21,486 nucleotides of DNA from Bacteroidota bacterium (GCA_023417785.1 JAEZEH010000011.1:1-21486); one strand, 5' to 3'. Counted from the first letter of the stretch, positions 7,219 through 15,608 are shown. The notes: generated by a model not told the origin, from the sequence alone. Made by a program: numbers and translations.

Positions 7219-9306
7219 TTATTGCTGGGCCTGAATGGCGGTAATTACTACAGTATTGAAGATGTCGGCGACGGTGCATCCGCGGCTAAGATCGTTAACC
7301 GGCTTGTTCAGACCTTGTAGCATCGGACCGATTGCAAGTGCGCCGGTTTCCCGTTGCACGGCTTTATAGGTATTATTTCCCGTATTCAAATCCGGAAAGA
7401 TCAATACACTGGCCTGGCCAGCCACCTCTGAGTGCGGCATCTTTTTCTTACCCACGGAAGGATCCACGGCTGCGTCGTACTGGATGGGGCCTTCAACTTT
7501 CAGGTCTGGCCGGCGCTCACGGACGATTTCCGTCGCTTTACGCACTTTCTCTACGTCTTCGCCTTCGCCCGATGTACCCGAAGAGTAGGACAGCATCGCC
7601 ACCTTGGGTTCAATGCCAAACATCTTGCTCGTATCCGCCGAGGAGATAGCAATCTCCGCGAGTTGTTCCGAGGTCGGATTCGGATTTACCGCGCAGTCGC
7701 CGAATACCGACACGCGGCTGGGGAGACACATAAAGAATACTGATGAAACCGTTGAGAAGCCTGGCTTGGTTTTTACAAACTGAAGTGCGGGACGAATTGT
7801 GTGCTGCGTTGTATGTGCTGCTCCGGATACCATTCCATCGGCGTGGCCTTTGAAAACCATCATGGTTCCAAAATAGGAGACGTCAAGCATGAGGTCGTGC
7901 GCCGTTTGCAGGGATACATTCCGGCTTTTGCGCAATTCATACAGCGTGTTCGCGTAATCCTCGAAGAGATCCGACGCTGCGGGATTGATTATCTTTACTT
8001 TTTCAGGATCGAGGTCGACATTCAACCGCTTGAGCGCCGCAAGTATGGCCTCGTTGTTTCCAAGTATGGTGAGGTCGACAACATTCTGTTTGATCAGTTC
8101 CGCTGCTGCGAGGAGAATACGGTCATCGTCACCCTCGGGCAAGACGATATGTTTTCTTTTTTCCTTAGCTCTCTTGACAATCTGATACTGAAACATGCGC
8201 GGCGTAATGCTCTGTGTCCGAAAGGTCACGATCTTCTTCTCAAGCGTTCGTACGTCGACGTATTTGTCGAACGTGGCGATGGCCAGCGAAATCTTTTCGG
8301 TGTTATCTGACGAAATCCGGGATTGGGTGTTGGCAACCCGGGTGACTGTCTTGAAGGTGCCTGTCTCTACCTGTATGATAGGAACCACCGTGTCAAGGCC
8401 TTCAATCAGATTCATAATTGTTTTCTCGGGCATCAAACCCCCGGTGAGAACAAGTCCTGCGACCTTCTGGTAATTCTTCGACAAATTTGCCTGTAGGGCC
8501 GCCAGTATGATATCACCCCGGTCGCCCGGGGTTACAATGAGGGTGTTCCTGCTAAATTGCGCGAGACAGTTATGAAGTTGCATCGCACCCACAATCGACG
8601 CGTCAACCTGATTGGATAGCAGATGCTCACCAAACAGTAACCGGCCACCAACTGATTCATAAATCTCTTTCATCGTGGGGCTGCCCAGGTCCTTATCCGC
8701 CGGAATACAGGTCACTATGATCTCTCGGGGCAGCGCCGCTGTCAGTTGGGCGCGAATCGCATCCATATCTTCCGGCGCGATCTTATTGGCCACAACGGTC
8801 AGGATCTGAACGCCTTCCGCGAGAAAGCTTCGGGTGGCAGAAACCGCAATGTCAACGATTTCCTGAACGGCTTTGCCTTCACCCTTGACGATAATTGCCG
8901 CCGGAATACCGAGATTCTTTGCGATTGTGATATTACCGTCGTATTCCACGTTCGTTGTGCTCCCCATGAAATCCGTTCCCTCTACCACAACAAAATCATT
9001 TTGCTCCTGAAGCTTTTTAAACCGGTCAATTATCGCATCTACTAAATAGGCTTCGTTACCTGAATTAATATACTGCAAGGCTTGATTCCGGTTAAACACA
9101 TGCATCTCCCCATAGGAACCAGCCAGGTTAAAATGCGTTCGAATCATCTCAAGACGGCGATCGGGGGTATCTTCCGGGGAACTGATAACCGGCTTGAAAT
9201 AAGCGATTCGTTCCGTCTTGGAAGCCAGTAAGTTAACTAGTCCAAGTGCAATTATTGATTTACCTGAATAAGGTTCTGTGGTGGAGAGATAAACAGCATT
9301 CGTCAT
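7219..9306 (-). CDS. pta: Phosphate acetyltransferase, long form with regulatory N-terminus
   Basis: Catalyses acetyl-CoA plus phosphate to acetyl phosphate plus CoA. At 695 residues this is the long, multi-domain form: a BioD-like P-loop domain (about 1-190; STTEPYSGKS near residues 8-17), a DRTGG domain (about 215-325), and the C-terminal PTA_PTB catalytic domain (about 370-690) with VLPEGDDDRILLAAAE, GMVSGAAHTTQHTIRPALQ, SYSSGTSGEG, a GPIQYDAAVDP stretch and FPDLNTGNNTYKAVQR. The frame runs straight into ackA with a 20-base gap. In long Pta proteins the N-terminal domains modulate activity through metabolites, so such control is expected but not shown here. The 226-base gap upstream is shared with the divergent ECF sigma gene; I saw no convincing promoter for pta in it. 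Start chosen at MTNAVYLSTTEP, immediately before the P-loop strand. Confidence 0.97.
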   Translation of the reverse strand: MTNAVYLSTTEPYSGKSIIALGLVNLLASKTERIAYFKPVISSPEDTPDRRLEMIRTHFNLAGSYGEMHVFNRNQALQYINSGNEAYLVDAIIDRFKKLQEQNDFVVVEGTDFMGSTTNVEYDGNITIAKNLGIPAAIIVKGEGKAVQEIVDIAVSATRSFLAEGVQILTVVANKIAPEDMDAIRAQLTAALPREIIVTCIPADKDLGSPTMKEIYESVGGRLLFGEHLLSNQVDASIVGAMQLHNCLAQFSRNTLIVTPGDRGDIILAALQANLSKNYQKVAGLVLTGGLMPEKTIMNLIEGLDTVVPIIQVETGTFKTVTRVANTQSRISSDNTEKISLAIATFDKYVDVRTLEKKIVTFRTQSITPRMFQYQIVKRAKEKRKHIVLPEGDDDRILLAAAELIKQNVVDLTILGNNEAILAALKRLNVDLDPEKVKIINPAASDLFEDYANTLYELRKSRNVSLQTAHDLMLDVSYFGTMMVFKGHADGMVSGAAHTTQHTIRPALQFVKTKPGFSTVSSVFFMCLPSRVSVFGDCAVNPNPTSEQLAEIAISSADTSKMFGIEPKVAMLSYSSGTSGEGEDVEKVRKATEIVRERRPDLKVEGPIQYDAAVDPSVGKKKMPHSEVAGQASVLIFPDLNTGNNTYKAVQRETGALAIGPMLQGLNKPVNDLSRGCTVADIFNTVVITAIQAQQ

Positions 9307-9398
9307 AGGATATCAAACTAAATTCAGAAACTCCAGTGCCAAGGGAGCGATAGTATATTTCAAGCGCACAAATGTGATAACATGTATTTTTCTGGTGT

Positions 9399-9412
9399 AT
9401 GACCAAAGTCAT
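9399..9412. promoter_or_regulatory. Short inverted repeat in the pta/sigma intergenic region
   Basis: ATGAC-CAAA-GTCAT is a perfect 5-4-5 inverted repeat about 93 bases upstream of pta and 121 bases upstream of the sigma gene. It could be an operator for pta, but arms this short occur by chance, so the call is weak. Confidence 0.2.
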
Positions 9413-9479
9413 CCGGACAACTGACTTTTTCAAAACTGAAGCGGGGGCGCAATTGAATTGATCGAATCCAATAAATTGC

Positions 9480-9506
9480 TGTCACGTTTTTCACTCCAAT
9501 AGTGTC
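9480..9506 (+). promoter_or_regulatory. ECF41-type promoter upstream of the sigma factor gene
   Basis: TGTCACG (9480-9486), a spacer of exactly 16 bases, then TGTC (9503-9506). The ECF41 family is known to recognise TGTCACA-N16-CGTC, so the match is 6 of 7 in the -35 and 3 of 4 in the -10. The same motif with identical spacing stands before the downstream AhpD-like gene. Expected transcription start is a few bases past 9506, leaving a leader of about 20 bases that includes a GAGGG ribosome-binding site before the ATG at 9533. This implies autoregulation by the sigma factor. Confidence 0.82.
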
Positions 9507-9532
9507 TTGTCAATTCTACCCGAGGGCAAACT

Positions 9533-10411
9533 ATGGAACAAATCAAAAAACACAAAGCATTGAATCCGGGATATGAACATTACCAGACGAAACTGTTTCC
9601 GTTCGCCTATAACGTTATTGGTGACACTCAGGAAGCTGAGGATGTGGTGCAAGAGGTTTTGAACCATCATTTCCTTTTTCCAAATGATGGGATCGTTAAC
9701 ACCGACAGTTATCTGATCCGTTCAGTGATTAACCGGTCCATCAACGCAAAGAAAAGGATGAAAATCAGAAGGGGAGAGTACAATGGGCAATGGTTGCCGG
9801 GTCCCGTTAAAACGGAAGAGAACATCTACGCCGAAATTGACAAGAGACATATCCTGGATTATTCGTTGCTGGTATTGCTTGAGCGACTGTCCCCAAAAGA
9901 ACGGGCTGTTTTCATTTTGAAAGAATCATTTGCGTATTCGCATAGTGAGATCGGTGAGATGCTTGATTTTTCAGAGGAGAGTTCGCGCCAGCTGTATCGA
10001 CGGGGTAAGAAGAAACTCGGTGACGTGAAGGTAGGACATTCAAAACGTATTGATGAGACACCGATCAGACAACTAACGGAAGCCATACTGGCAAGGGATC
10101 TTGATCAAGTGAAGGCACTACTCGCGGAAAATATACAATCTCTTTCCGATGGCGGGTATAATATGCGGACTGCCCGCAACATTATCGCCGGGCAACACGA
10201 TGTTGGCCGTTTCCTTCTGGCGCTCTACGACAAGTACCTTTTACCGGGAACCGAAGTGACTTTCGCTACGATAAATCACGACCCGGCTATCCTGTTCATG
10301 AGTCAGGGGCAGGTGTACCGTTCTATGACATTTCAATTGGCCGATGGACTTATTGAAGCCGTGTACATTGTAATTAATCCTGATAAGCTTCGCGCACTTC
10401 AACCAAAATGA
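9533..10411 (+). CDS. ECF41-type RNA polymerase sigma factor with C-terminal SnoaL-like domain
   Basis: A 292-residue extracytoplasmic-function sigma factor, longer than ordinary ECFs because of a C-terminal extension. Region 2 is at about 18-82 (YQTKLFPFAYNVIGDTQEAE, then DSYLIRSVINRSIN), followed by the WLPGP linker typical of this group; region 4 is at about 112-164 (LERLSPKERAVFILKE, then SHSEIGEMLDFSEESSRQL). Residues about 175-287 form a SnoaL/NTF2-like domain carrying the ECF41 hallmarks: a DGG motif at 206-208 (DGGY rather than DGGG) and NPDKL at 282-286. In characterised ECF41 members this extension takes the place of an anti-sigma factor, tuning activity from within; no anti-sigma gene is adjacent. 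The ATG at 9533 follows a GAGGG site. A second copy of its promoter begins one base past its own stop codon. Confidence 0.93.
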   Translation: MEQIKKHKALNPGYEHYQTKLFPFAYNVIGDTQEAEDVVQEVLNHHFLFPNDGIVNTDSYLIRSVINRSINAKKRMKIRRGEYNGQWLPGPVKTEENIYAEIDKRHILDYSLLVLLERLSPKERAVFILKESFAYSHSEIGEMLDFSEESSRQLYRRGKKKLGDVKVGHSKRIDETPIRQLTEAILARDLDQVKALLAENIQSLSDGGYNMRTARNIIAGQHDVGRFLLALYDKYLLPGTEVTFATINHDPAILFMSQGQVYRSMTFQLADGLIEAVYIVINPDKLRALQPK

Positions 10412-10438
10412 TGTCACGTTCTCTCCCGGCAAGGTGTC
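10412..10438 (+). promoter_or_regulatory. ECF41-type promoter upstream of the AhpD-like gene
   Basis: TGTCACG (10412-10418), 16-base spacer, TGTC (10435-10438): identical in both boxes and in spacing to the motif before the sigma gene. It starts directly after the sigma gene's stop codon. A transcript from it would begin near 10445, which rules out the in-frame GTG at 10434 as a translation start and supports the ATG at 10464. Confidence 0.85.
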
Positions 10439-10463
10439 ATTGAGAAAACTAAAATTATCTATT

Positions 10464-10934
10464 ATGGAAACTATGGAAAAAGTGCGAATCAGTTTCGCGG
10501 AAGTGCCCAAAGGTCTCTATTCTGCCATGCAGAACACCGAGAAATATCTTCGCGAATGCGGACTCCCTCACAGCCTCGTTGAGCTCGTAAAAATCCGTGC
10601 ATCGCAGATTAACGGCTGCGGTTTTTGTCTTGATATGCATCATAAGGATGCGTTGAAGGCGGGTGAGCGTTTTGACAGATTATACCTGCTTCCCGCCTGG
10701 GAGGAAGCGCCGTGTTTCTCTGAAGAAGAGAAGGCTGCGTTAAGGCTCACCGAAACGCTGACTGAGATATCGAAAAAAAACCCGCATGCCGTCGAAGAGG
10801 CGTATGACCTCGCGGCTCAATATTACTCAAAGGAAGACATCGCGAATCTGGTGTTGTTGATCTGCCAGATTAATTCCTGGAATCGGATTGCGATCTCCTT
10901 CGGTACGGTCCCAGGGACGTATCAACCCGCGTAG
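10464..10934 (+). CDS. Carboxymuconolactone decarboxylase / AhpD-family protein
   Basis: A 156-residue protein with the AhpD-like core: E40, then C52-x-x-C55 (CGFC) and H59, within a segment reading QINGCGFCLDMHH. In AhpD these residues form a redox-active disulphide and proton relay used to reduce hydroperoxides through a thiol partner. This family (with oxidoreductases and epimerases) is the standard neighbour and target of ECF41 sigma factors, and here it has its own copy of the ECF41 promoter. The frame stays open up to a GTG at 10434, but that codon lies in the -10 box, so ATG 10464 is chosen (a second ATG at 10473 is possible). A strong terminator follows 12 bases after the stop. Physiological substrate is unknown. 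Confidence 0.92.
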   Translation: METMEKVRISFAEVPKGLYSAMQNTEKYLRECGLPHSLVELVKIRASQINGCGFCLDMHHKDALKAGERFDRLYLLPAWEEAPCFSEEEKAALRLTETLTEISKKNPHAVEEAYDLAAQYYSKEDIANLVLLICQINSWNRIAISFGTVPGTYQPA

Positions 10935-10946
10935 CGCACACACGTG

Positions 10947-10985
10947 AACCGGATCAGCTCGTTGGTCCGGTTTAATTATTTTTTT
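10947..10985 (+). terminator. Rho-independent terminator after the AhpD-like gene
   Basis: A 7-bp stem AACCGGA / TCCGGTT with a 12-base loop is followed by a T-rich run (TTAATTATTTTTTT). It closes the ECF41 module and separates it from the regulator gene downstream. Confidence 0.85.
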
Positions 10986-11067
10986 AGTCAGGAATTGATG
11001 GTGAGGGCGGACTAGGTTTTCGAAGCTGATTTTGGTAATATCAACTTGGGAAAAAAGCCGTAACCCG

Positions 11068-12990
11068 ATGATCACTGATGTAAGCGACAAGCTGATTGTG
11101 CGACTCCGGGAGGAGATTCAGAAAAACCTTACGAATGAACAGTTCGGCGTAGAAGTTCTGGCCACGAATATGGGGATGAGTCGCTCCCAACTCCATCGGA
11201 AGCTTAGTAACGCCACAGGGCAATCGGTCACCCAGTTCATCAGAGAGTATCGTCTGGAGCGTGGTTTGGAGATGCTCATGGAAGGTGACCTGACCGCGGC
11301 GGAAGTCGCACATCGTGTAGGCTTTGGCAGTCCGACGTATTTCAGCAAGTGCTTCACGGAATTCTATGGCTATCCGCCCGGGGAAGCAAAGCTCCGCTTC
11401 GTTCCAAAGCATGCAAACAGACCTGCCAGCAATCTCAGGCCACCCGAAACACCCGCCACGCTGCAGATCAGAAAGTCACTGCTCGTAACCGGGCTGATCG
11501 CCTTTCTTATCATCGTATCGGCCGCTTTTTACTTTGTTATTCCACGTGGACCGGACAATGGTCCGGGAATCGATGCCCTTTTGCGGGATCGGTCCGTTGC
11601 CATCCTTCCTTTAAAGAACCTCGATGATGCCAAAGACGGCACCGCGTATTTTAGTGAAGGGGTCGCCGAGGCAATTCGCACAGATCTTTCGAAGATCGGC
11701 GACCTTCGCGTGATATCGCGCACCTCGGTTGAACAGTACCGTGACGGGAAAAAATCCGCCCGCGAAATTGCACGCGAACTAGGGGTGGCAGCGTTGCTTG
11801 AAGGGAGTGTTCAGCGGAATGGTAATAAAATCAGGATCGATGTGCGATTAATTGACGGCGTTTCGGAGGGCCACCTCTGGGCAGAAACCTATGATCGCGA
11901 ATTCGAGGACGTTTTTGCGATACAAAAAGACATCTCACAAAAGGTCGCCGCGGAACTTAATGCGAAACTCTCGCCTGACGAAAAGCTGAAACTTGAATAT
12001 GCCGACACCCGGAATCCAAAGGCATACGACCTGTACCTTAAGGGCATTTATGAGTATCGGACGTATACGAATAGTGGTGCGCACAATGCCATTAGACTTC
12101 TTTCCCAGGCCATTGCGCTGGATTCGGGTTACGCGCGGGCGTATGCTTTTCTTGCAAACAGCTACTTTGGTCTTGCCACCATATGGGGAGCGGAACTTAC
12201 CGCGATAGAAGCCCTGGAGCGGGGCAAACCCCTTATTAAAAAGGCCCTCGACCTGAATCCGGCGTTGGAAGAAGCCCACATGCTGATGGGATTTTATAAG
12301 CTCTACCACGACTGGGATTTTGCCGGGGCGGAGGCGTCATATAAACGTGGCGTTGAGTCTGATCATCCCGACGGTCTGGCGATATATATCGATTACCTGA
12401 ATTTTATGTCGAGACATCGGGAAGCGTTAGATTTAACGGAGCGCCTGAACGCCGTGGATCCGTATTATCCGAATAGCAGAATGATGTTCTCCCTGTTCTA
12501 TAACGGAAAAATTGAGGAAGCCTTGAAGTATGCGGAAGGACGGTTGAAGGTATTCAGCAACTACAATATATATGACGGCTACGGATTCCTGCTTCTAAAC
12601 ACCGGTCAATACCAGGAAGCTCGAAAGTACTTCAATGAGGCAATTGCTCTTGAAGGAACACGGTATCCGCGGATTCTCGGATGGATGGGGGCAGCGTACG
12701 CCCGGGATGGCAAGCGGAAAGACGCGTTGGGGATCATTGACGGACTCAAAGCACGGGAGCGACAGCAAGAGGGCGGATCCATCTCATTTTTCATAGCCGT
12801 GATCTATGCTGCACTTGGCGAGAATGCCGACGCAGTGGAGTGGCTTACAAAAGCATATGAGAATCACGACATGGAAATGCCGTGGCTAATGACTGAACCT
12901 CAATTCTACGACCTTCACAGCAATCCAGCATTCGAATCACTTTCCAGACGGATGGGTTTCCCGGAACAAAACCCTGAATCCGACCGATAA
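11068..12990 (+). CDS. Membrane-bound AraC-HTH / TolB-like / TPR regulator
   Basis: A 640-residue protein with four parts. Residues about 5-110 are an AraC-type double HTH (FGVEVLATNMGMSRSQLHRKL; then TAAEVAHRVGFGSPTYFSKCF). Residues about 138-158 form a single transmembrane helix (LLVTGLIAFLIIVSAAFYFV). Residues about 170-300 match the TolB-N/FlgO-like domain seen in TPR signalling proteins (SVAILPLKNL, AYFSEGVAEAIRTDL, LLEGSVQRNGNKIRIDVRL). The rest is a run of tetratricopeptide repeats, with a characteristic WMGAAYARDGKRKDAL unit. The topology, DNA-binding head in the cytoplasm and TPR tail outside, resembles CadC/ToxR-type one-component sensors. The open frame extends 12 codons upstream to a TTG at 11032, but the ATG at 11068 directly precedes the HTH and is preferred. 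Target genes cannot be told from sequence; it is flanked by a terminator upstream and mddA downstream. Confidence 0.92.
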   Translation: MITDVSDKLIVRLREEIQKNLTNEQFGVEVLATNMGMSRSQLHRKLSNATGQSVTQFIREYRLERGLEMLMEGDLTAAEVAHRVGFGSPTYFSKCFTEFYGYPPGEAKLRFVPKHANRPASNLRPPETPATLQIRKSLLVTGLIAFLIIVSAAFYFVIPRGPDNGPGIDALLRDRSVAILPLKNLDDAKDGTAYFSEGVAEAIRTDLSKIGDLRVISRTSVEQYRDGKKSAREIARELGVAALLEGSVQRNGNKIRIDVRLIDGVSEGHLWAETYDREFEDVFAIQKDISQKVAAELNAKLSPDEKLKLEYADTRNPKAYDLYLKGIYEYRTYTNSGAHNAIRLLSQAIALDSGYARAYAFLANSYFGLATIWGAELTAIEALERGKPLIKKALDLNPALEEAHMLMGFYKLYHDWDFAGAEASYKRGVESDHPDGLAIYIDYLNFMSRHREALDLTERLNAVDPYYPNSRMMFSLFYNGKIEEALKYAEGRLKVFSNYNIYDGYGFLLLNTGQYQEARKYFNEAIALEGTRYPRILGWMGAAYARDGKRKDALGIIDGLKARERQQEGGSISFFIAVIYAALGENADAVEWLTKAYENHDMEMPWLMTEPQFYDLHSNPAFESLSRRMGFPEQNPESDR

Positions 12991-13083
12991 CAGCCTGTCC
13001 GGATCAATTCTTCCAGTCTTTAAAAAAAAGTTTAAAGCATTTGCAACGATGGTTAAATAACATTGCCTCGACGGTGGGTCAAC

Positions 13084-13116
13084 TTTGAAACGGCAGGGTG
13101 ATCCGTGCTCCGTTTG
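13084..13116 (+). promoter_or_regulatory. Candidate Bacteroidota promoter for mddA
   Basis: TTTG (13084-13087), 21-base spacer, TCCGTTTG (13109-13116). This fits the phylum consensus TTTG-N19-22-TAnnTTTG with one mismatch in the -7 box (C for A). It would give a leader of about 25 bases before the ATG at 13147 and leave the alternative GTG at 13105 untranscribed. Confidence 0.45.
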
Positions 13117-13146
13117 ATTTTATTTCACTTTAACCCATTAACCGTC

Positions 13147-13923
13147 ATGAAAAAACTGCTTTTTCTGTTTTACGGCGTTATGTCGTACCTTATCTTCTTT
13201 GCAACCTTTTGTTACGCCGTTGGATTTGTGAGTTCGCTTTTTGTGCCGAAACATATCGATAGTGTTCCGGAATCACCTTTCGGCTATGCGCTCATGGTCA
13301 ACGCAGCACTCCTCTCGCTTTTCGCTGTGCAACACAGCGTGATGGCGCGTCCGGCTTTCAAACGATGGTGGACGCGGTTTGTCCCCGAACCCATTGAAAG
13401 AAGTACGTACGTTCTGCTGGCCAGCCTTTGCCTGATTCTCCTGTTCTGGAAGTGGCAACCCATGGGCGGCGTAATCTGGAACTTTGAATCGGAAACTGCC
13501 CGGGTTATACTTAAGTCCTTGTGCTTGTTTGGGTTCACGATTGTGTTGGTGAGTACCTTCCTGATTAACCACTTCGACCTTTTTGGGCTACGGCAGGTAT
13601 GGCTCTACTTCACTGGCAAAAGGTATGAACACCTTCCATTCCGAACGCCTCTGTTTTACAAGTATGTGAGGCATCCGCTTTACCTGGGATTTATGATTGC
13701 TTTCTGGGCAACACCAACCATGACCGCGGCACATTTGTTCTTCGCGATCATGACCACTTCTTATATGTTAACCGCAATCCAATTCGAAGAAAATGATCTG
13801 ATTCGTCACTTCGGTTCCCGTTACCGTGAGTACCGCCGAAATGCCCCGATGTTGATACCCTTCTCCAAATTTTCCAGAAACCGAAAGGTGGGGAAAGAGA
13901 TGTTGGAAGAAGCTCAGAAATAA
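13147..13923 (+). CDS. mddA: MddA-like methanethiol S-methyltransferase (NnrU/ICMT-type membrane protein)
   Basis: A 258-residue integral membrane protein with about five hydrophobic segments. The C-terminal half has the isoprenylcysteine-methyltransferase-type S-adenosylmethionine signature: YKYVRHPLYLGF followed by a membrane pair and then FEENDLIRHFGSRYREYRR. The N-terminal half (PKHIDSVPESPFGYAL, FAVQHSVMARPAFKRWW, ERSTYVLLASLCLILLFWKW) is as I recall it for proteins called MddA, which methylate methanethiol to dimethyl sulphide. The wider family contains other S- and O-methyltransferases, so the substrate is by family. The start at ATG 13147 is preferred over the upstream GTG 13105, which lies in the candidate promoter. 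First of four co-directional genes with gaps of 40-66 bases. Confidence 0.88.
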   Translation: MKKLLFLFYGVMSYLIFFATFCYAVGFVSSLFVPKHIDSVPESPFGYALMVNAALLSLFAVQHSVMARPAFKRWWTRFVPEPIERSTYVLLASLCLILLFWKWQPMGGVIWNFESETARVILKSLCLFGFTIVLVSTFLINHFDLFGLRQVWLYFTGKRYEHLPFRTPLFYKYVRHPLYLGFMIAFWATPTMTAAHLFFAIMTTSYMLTAIQFEENDLIRHFGSRYREYRRNAPMLIPFSKFSRNRKVGKEMLEEAQK

Positions 13924-13963
13924 GTTGGCTACCATTTTTAGAAGGTGCAACGCGGAGGTCAAT

Positions 13964-14704
13964 TTGCGACCATTGGCTTTCGCGTTGCTTATGTTTTGTT
14001 CCGCGCAACACACGGCATCGGCGCTAAGCGGCCTCCCGCGCAGCGATTCATCCAACCATCGTTTGGTATGGACTATCACTCAAAGGCTCAACTCATCGGG
14101 TCACTTTCCTTTTACAGGTTCGCCGATTAACCGGCATATCAATGCAGATTTCAACCTGTTTTTTGAATATCGAAACTGGGGGATGTTCCTGTTCAAATCT
14201 CATGACCTCCAGGAGAAATATTCTCCGGTAAATTATTTTCAACCCGGTATTTTTCGAACAATCCGTTTAAACCCACAGGTTGATATGCGGGTTTTTCTCG
14301 GCTACGTGTTTTCCCAGGCGAGGTCATTCCGGGATCCGGACTCGGATTCCTACGCTGCCCCGGTTATTTACTGGACCATCAGCTCCAGTCTGAAACTCGA
14401 GAACTGTAGCCTTTTTTATGACCTTCGTTCCAGTCCCAAACTCGCTAATCGTGTCAAACTGATGTGGACGATCCGTTCTTTCAGGTTTGATGCGTTTATG
14501 TGGCAACGTTGGGTTATCGAAAATGATCAGCATGCCACTTCTGCCAGTCTTGCCATGATTCTGCCAGGTTTCCGTATCTCAGATTCGGCAGAGGTTGAGT
14601 TGTCGATCTCGTACCAGGGATACGTCACCCGGGCAAAACCGGAATTCGCTCTGCGCGACGGATTTCTTTTCACCCTGGCAGCCACCATAAACGGATCAAA
14701 ATAG
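13964..14704 (+). CDS. Exported protein, possible outer-membrane beta-barrel
   Basis: I do not recognise a named family. From the chosen start it has 246 residues: a signal-peptide-like segment (RPLAFALLMFCSAQHTASA) followed by many short alternating-hydrophobic strands rich in aromatic residues and turns (for example FNLFFEYRNWGMFLF; MRVFLGYVFSQARSF; RFDAFMWQRWVIE; AEVELSISYQGYV), and an aromatic/hydrophobic C-terminal strand (FLFTLAATI). This fits a small outer-membrane beta-barrel, by inference. There is no ATG before the signal segment; the TTG at 13964 follows a GGAGGT at 13954-13959, whereas an earlier TTG at 13925 has no such site, so 13964 is chosen (the longer form would be 259 residues). 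It lies 40 bases after mddA on the same strand. Confidence 0.68.
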   Translation: MRPLAFALLMFCSAQHTASALSGLPRSDSSNHRLVWTITQRLNSSGHFPFTGSPINRHINADFNLFFEYRNWGMFLFKSHDLQEKYSPVNYFQPGIFRTIRLNPQVDMRVFLGYVFSQARSFRDPDSDSYAAPVIYWTISSSLKLENCSLFYDLRSSPKLANRVKLMWTIRSFRFDAFMWQRWVIENDQHATSASLAMILPGFRISDSAEVELSISYQGYVTRAKPEFALRDGFLFTLAATINGSK

Positions 14705-14768
14705 TCGAATTTTCAGGGCCGGCATGGAAATATAATGGCCAGTCATGTAAACTCATGAGTGGACGCTG

Positions 14769-15542
14769 ATGACCTGGTATAAAACTATTTCCTTCAGAAC
14801 GATTCTGGAAAACGTTGTAAAGTGGATCCGGCAATTCGCCAGGGAAAAACTGAATGTTCAAAACCCTGATTTGCCGTATTATATTACCATCGGCGTGGCC
14901 GCTGTATTGTTTGGCCTTGCCTTAAACGGATTCATTGAACTCACGGAGGAAGTCGCGGAAAACGAACTTGGTGCCTTCGATCGTAGCATTACCGATTTTA
15001 TAATATCATTCCGAAGTACAGCGCTAACAGGGTTCTTTTCGGCAATCACGCGGTTAGGAGAACGCATTCCATATATCGTGATTTCCGTTCTGCTTGCAAG
15101 TGTTCTCTACTGGCGGTATCGGTCTTTGGCAATGATTCTCCAATCCGTCGCCGTATTGATACTGGCTTCGCTGTCGAATATTGCTTTGAAGCAATCCATA
15201 AGCCGTGCGAGACCGGACGTAGAACACCTGGTTTACGTTGACTCAATGAGCTACCCAAGCGGACATTCAATGAGTGCCATGGCGTTTTATGGGTTCCTGA
15301 TCTATCTCTGTCTGAAACTCGCGATGCCCGGATGGGCTAGGGTCATGCTTGTAACGGTGCTTGTTTTTATTATCGCCGCAGTAGGCATCAGCAGGGTCTA
15401 TCTTGGGGTTCATTTTCCGAGTGATGTGGCGGCTGGATTTATTGGTGGCCTTATCTGGGTTAGCTTGTGTATCGTAATATTCAACCTCATTTTCCTTCTC
15501 AGGCGAAAGAAGACCGGCGTTGAAAATGTTGATGATCTTTAG
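14769..15542 (+). CDS. PAP2-family membrane phosphatase
   Basis: A 257-residue protein with several membrane helices and all three PAP2 signature motifs: K141-x6-R148-P149 (KQSISRARP), PSGH at 163-166 inside SYPSGHSMSAMAFYG, and SR-x5-H-x3-D at 208-219 (SRVYLGVHFPSD). H166 and H215 are the expected catalytic histidines that form and resolve the phospho-enzyme. The family removes phosphate from lipid phosphates such as phosphatidic acid, undecaprenyl diphosphate or phosphatidylglycerophosphate; the motifs do not tell which. A 30-40 residue cytoplasmic or amphipathic N-terminus precedes the first helix. It is 64 bases after the beta-barrel-like gene and 66 bases before the dehydrogenase gene. 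Confidence 0.94.
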   Translation: MTWYKTISFRTILENVVKWIRQFAREKLNVQNPDLPYYITIGVAAVLFGLALNGFIELTEEVAENELGAFDRSITDFIISFRSTALTGFFSAITRLGERIPYIVISVLLASVLYWRYRSLAMILQSVAVLILASLSNIALKQSISRARPDVEHLVYVDSMSYPSGHSMSAMAFYGFLIYLCLKLAMPGWARVMLVTVLVFIIAAVGISRVYLGVHFPSDVAAGFIGGLIWVSLCIVIFNLIFLLRRKKTGVENVDDL

Positions 15543-15608
15543 TCAACGTGTAACAAAGGCGGAACTGGAAACGTCAACCTGTCTTAACTTTCTGACGTAA
15601 TTTGTTTC

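Noticed and set aside
7199..7279. N-terminal extension of acetate kinase by 27 codons
   Set aside because: The extension overlaps the end of pta and reads unlike any acetate kinase start; MNVFVINSGSSSIKY is the family's normal N-terminus.
9250..9345. Promoter for pta (TTGG...TTAGTTTG just before the ATG)
   Set aside because: Spacing is 18 bases, the -7 box lacks the A, and the transcript would start almost at the ATG; not strong enough to report.
10434..10463. GTG start for the AhpD-like protein
   Set aside because: The codon sits in the -10 box of the ECF41-type promoter, so it would not be in the transcript.
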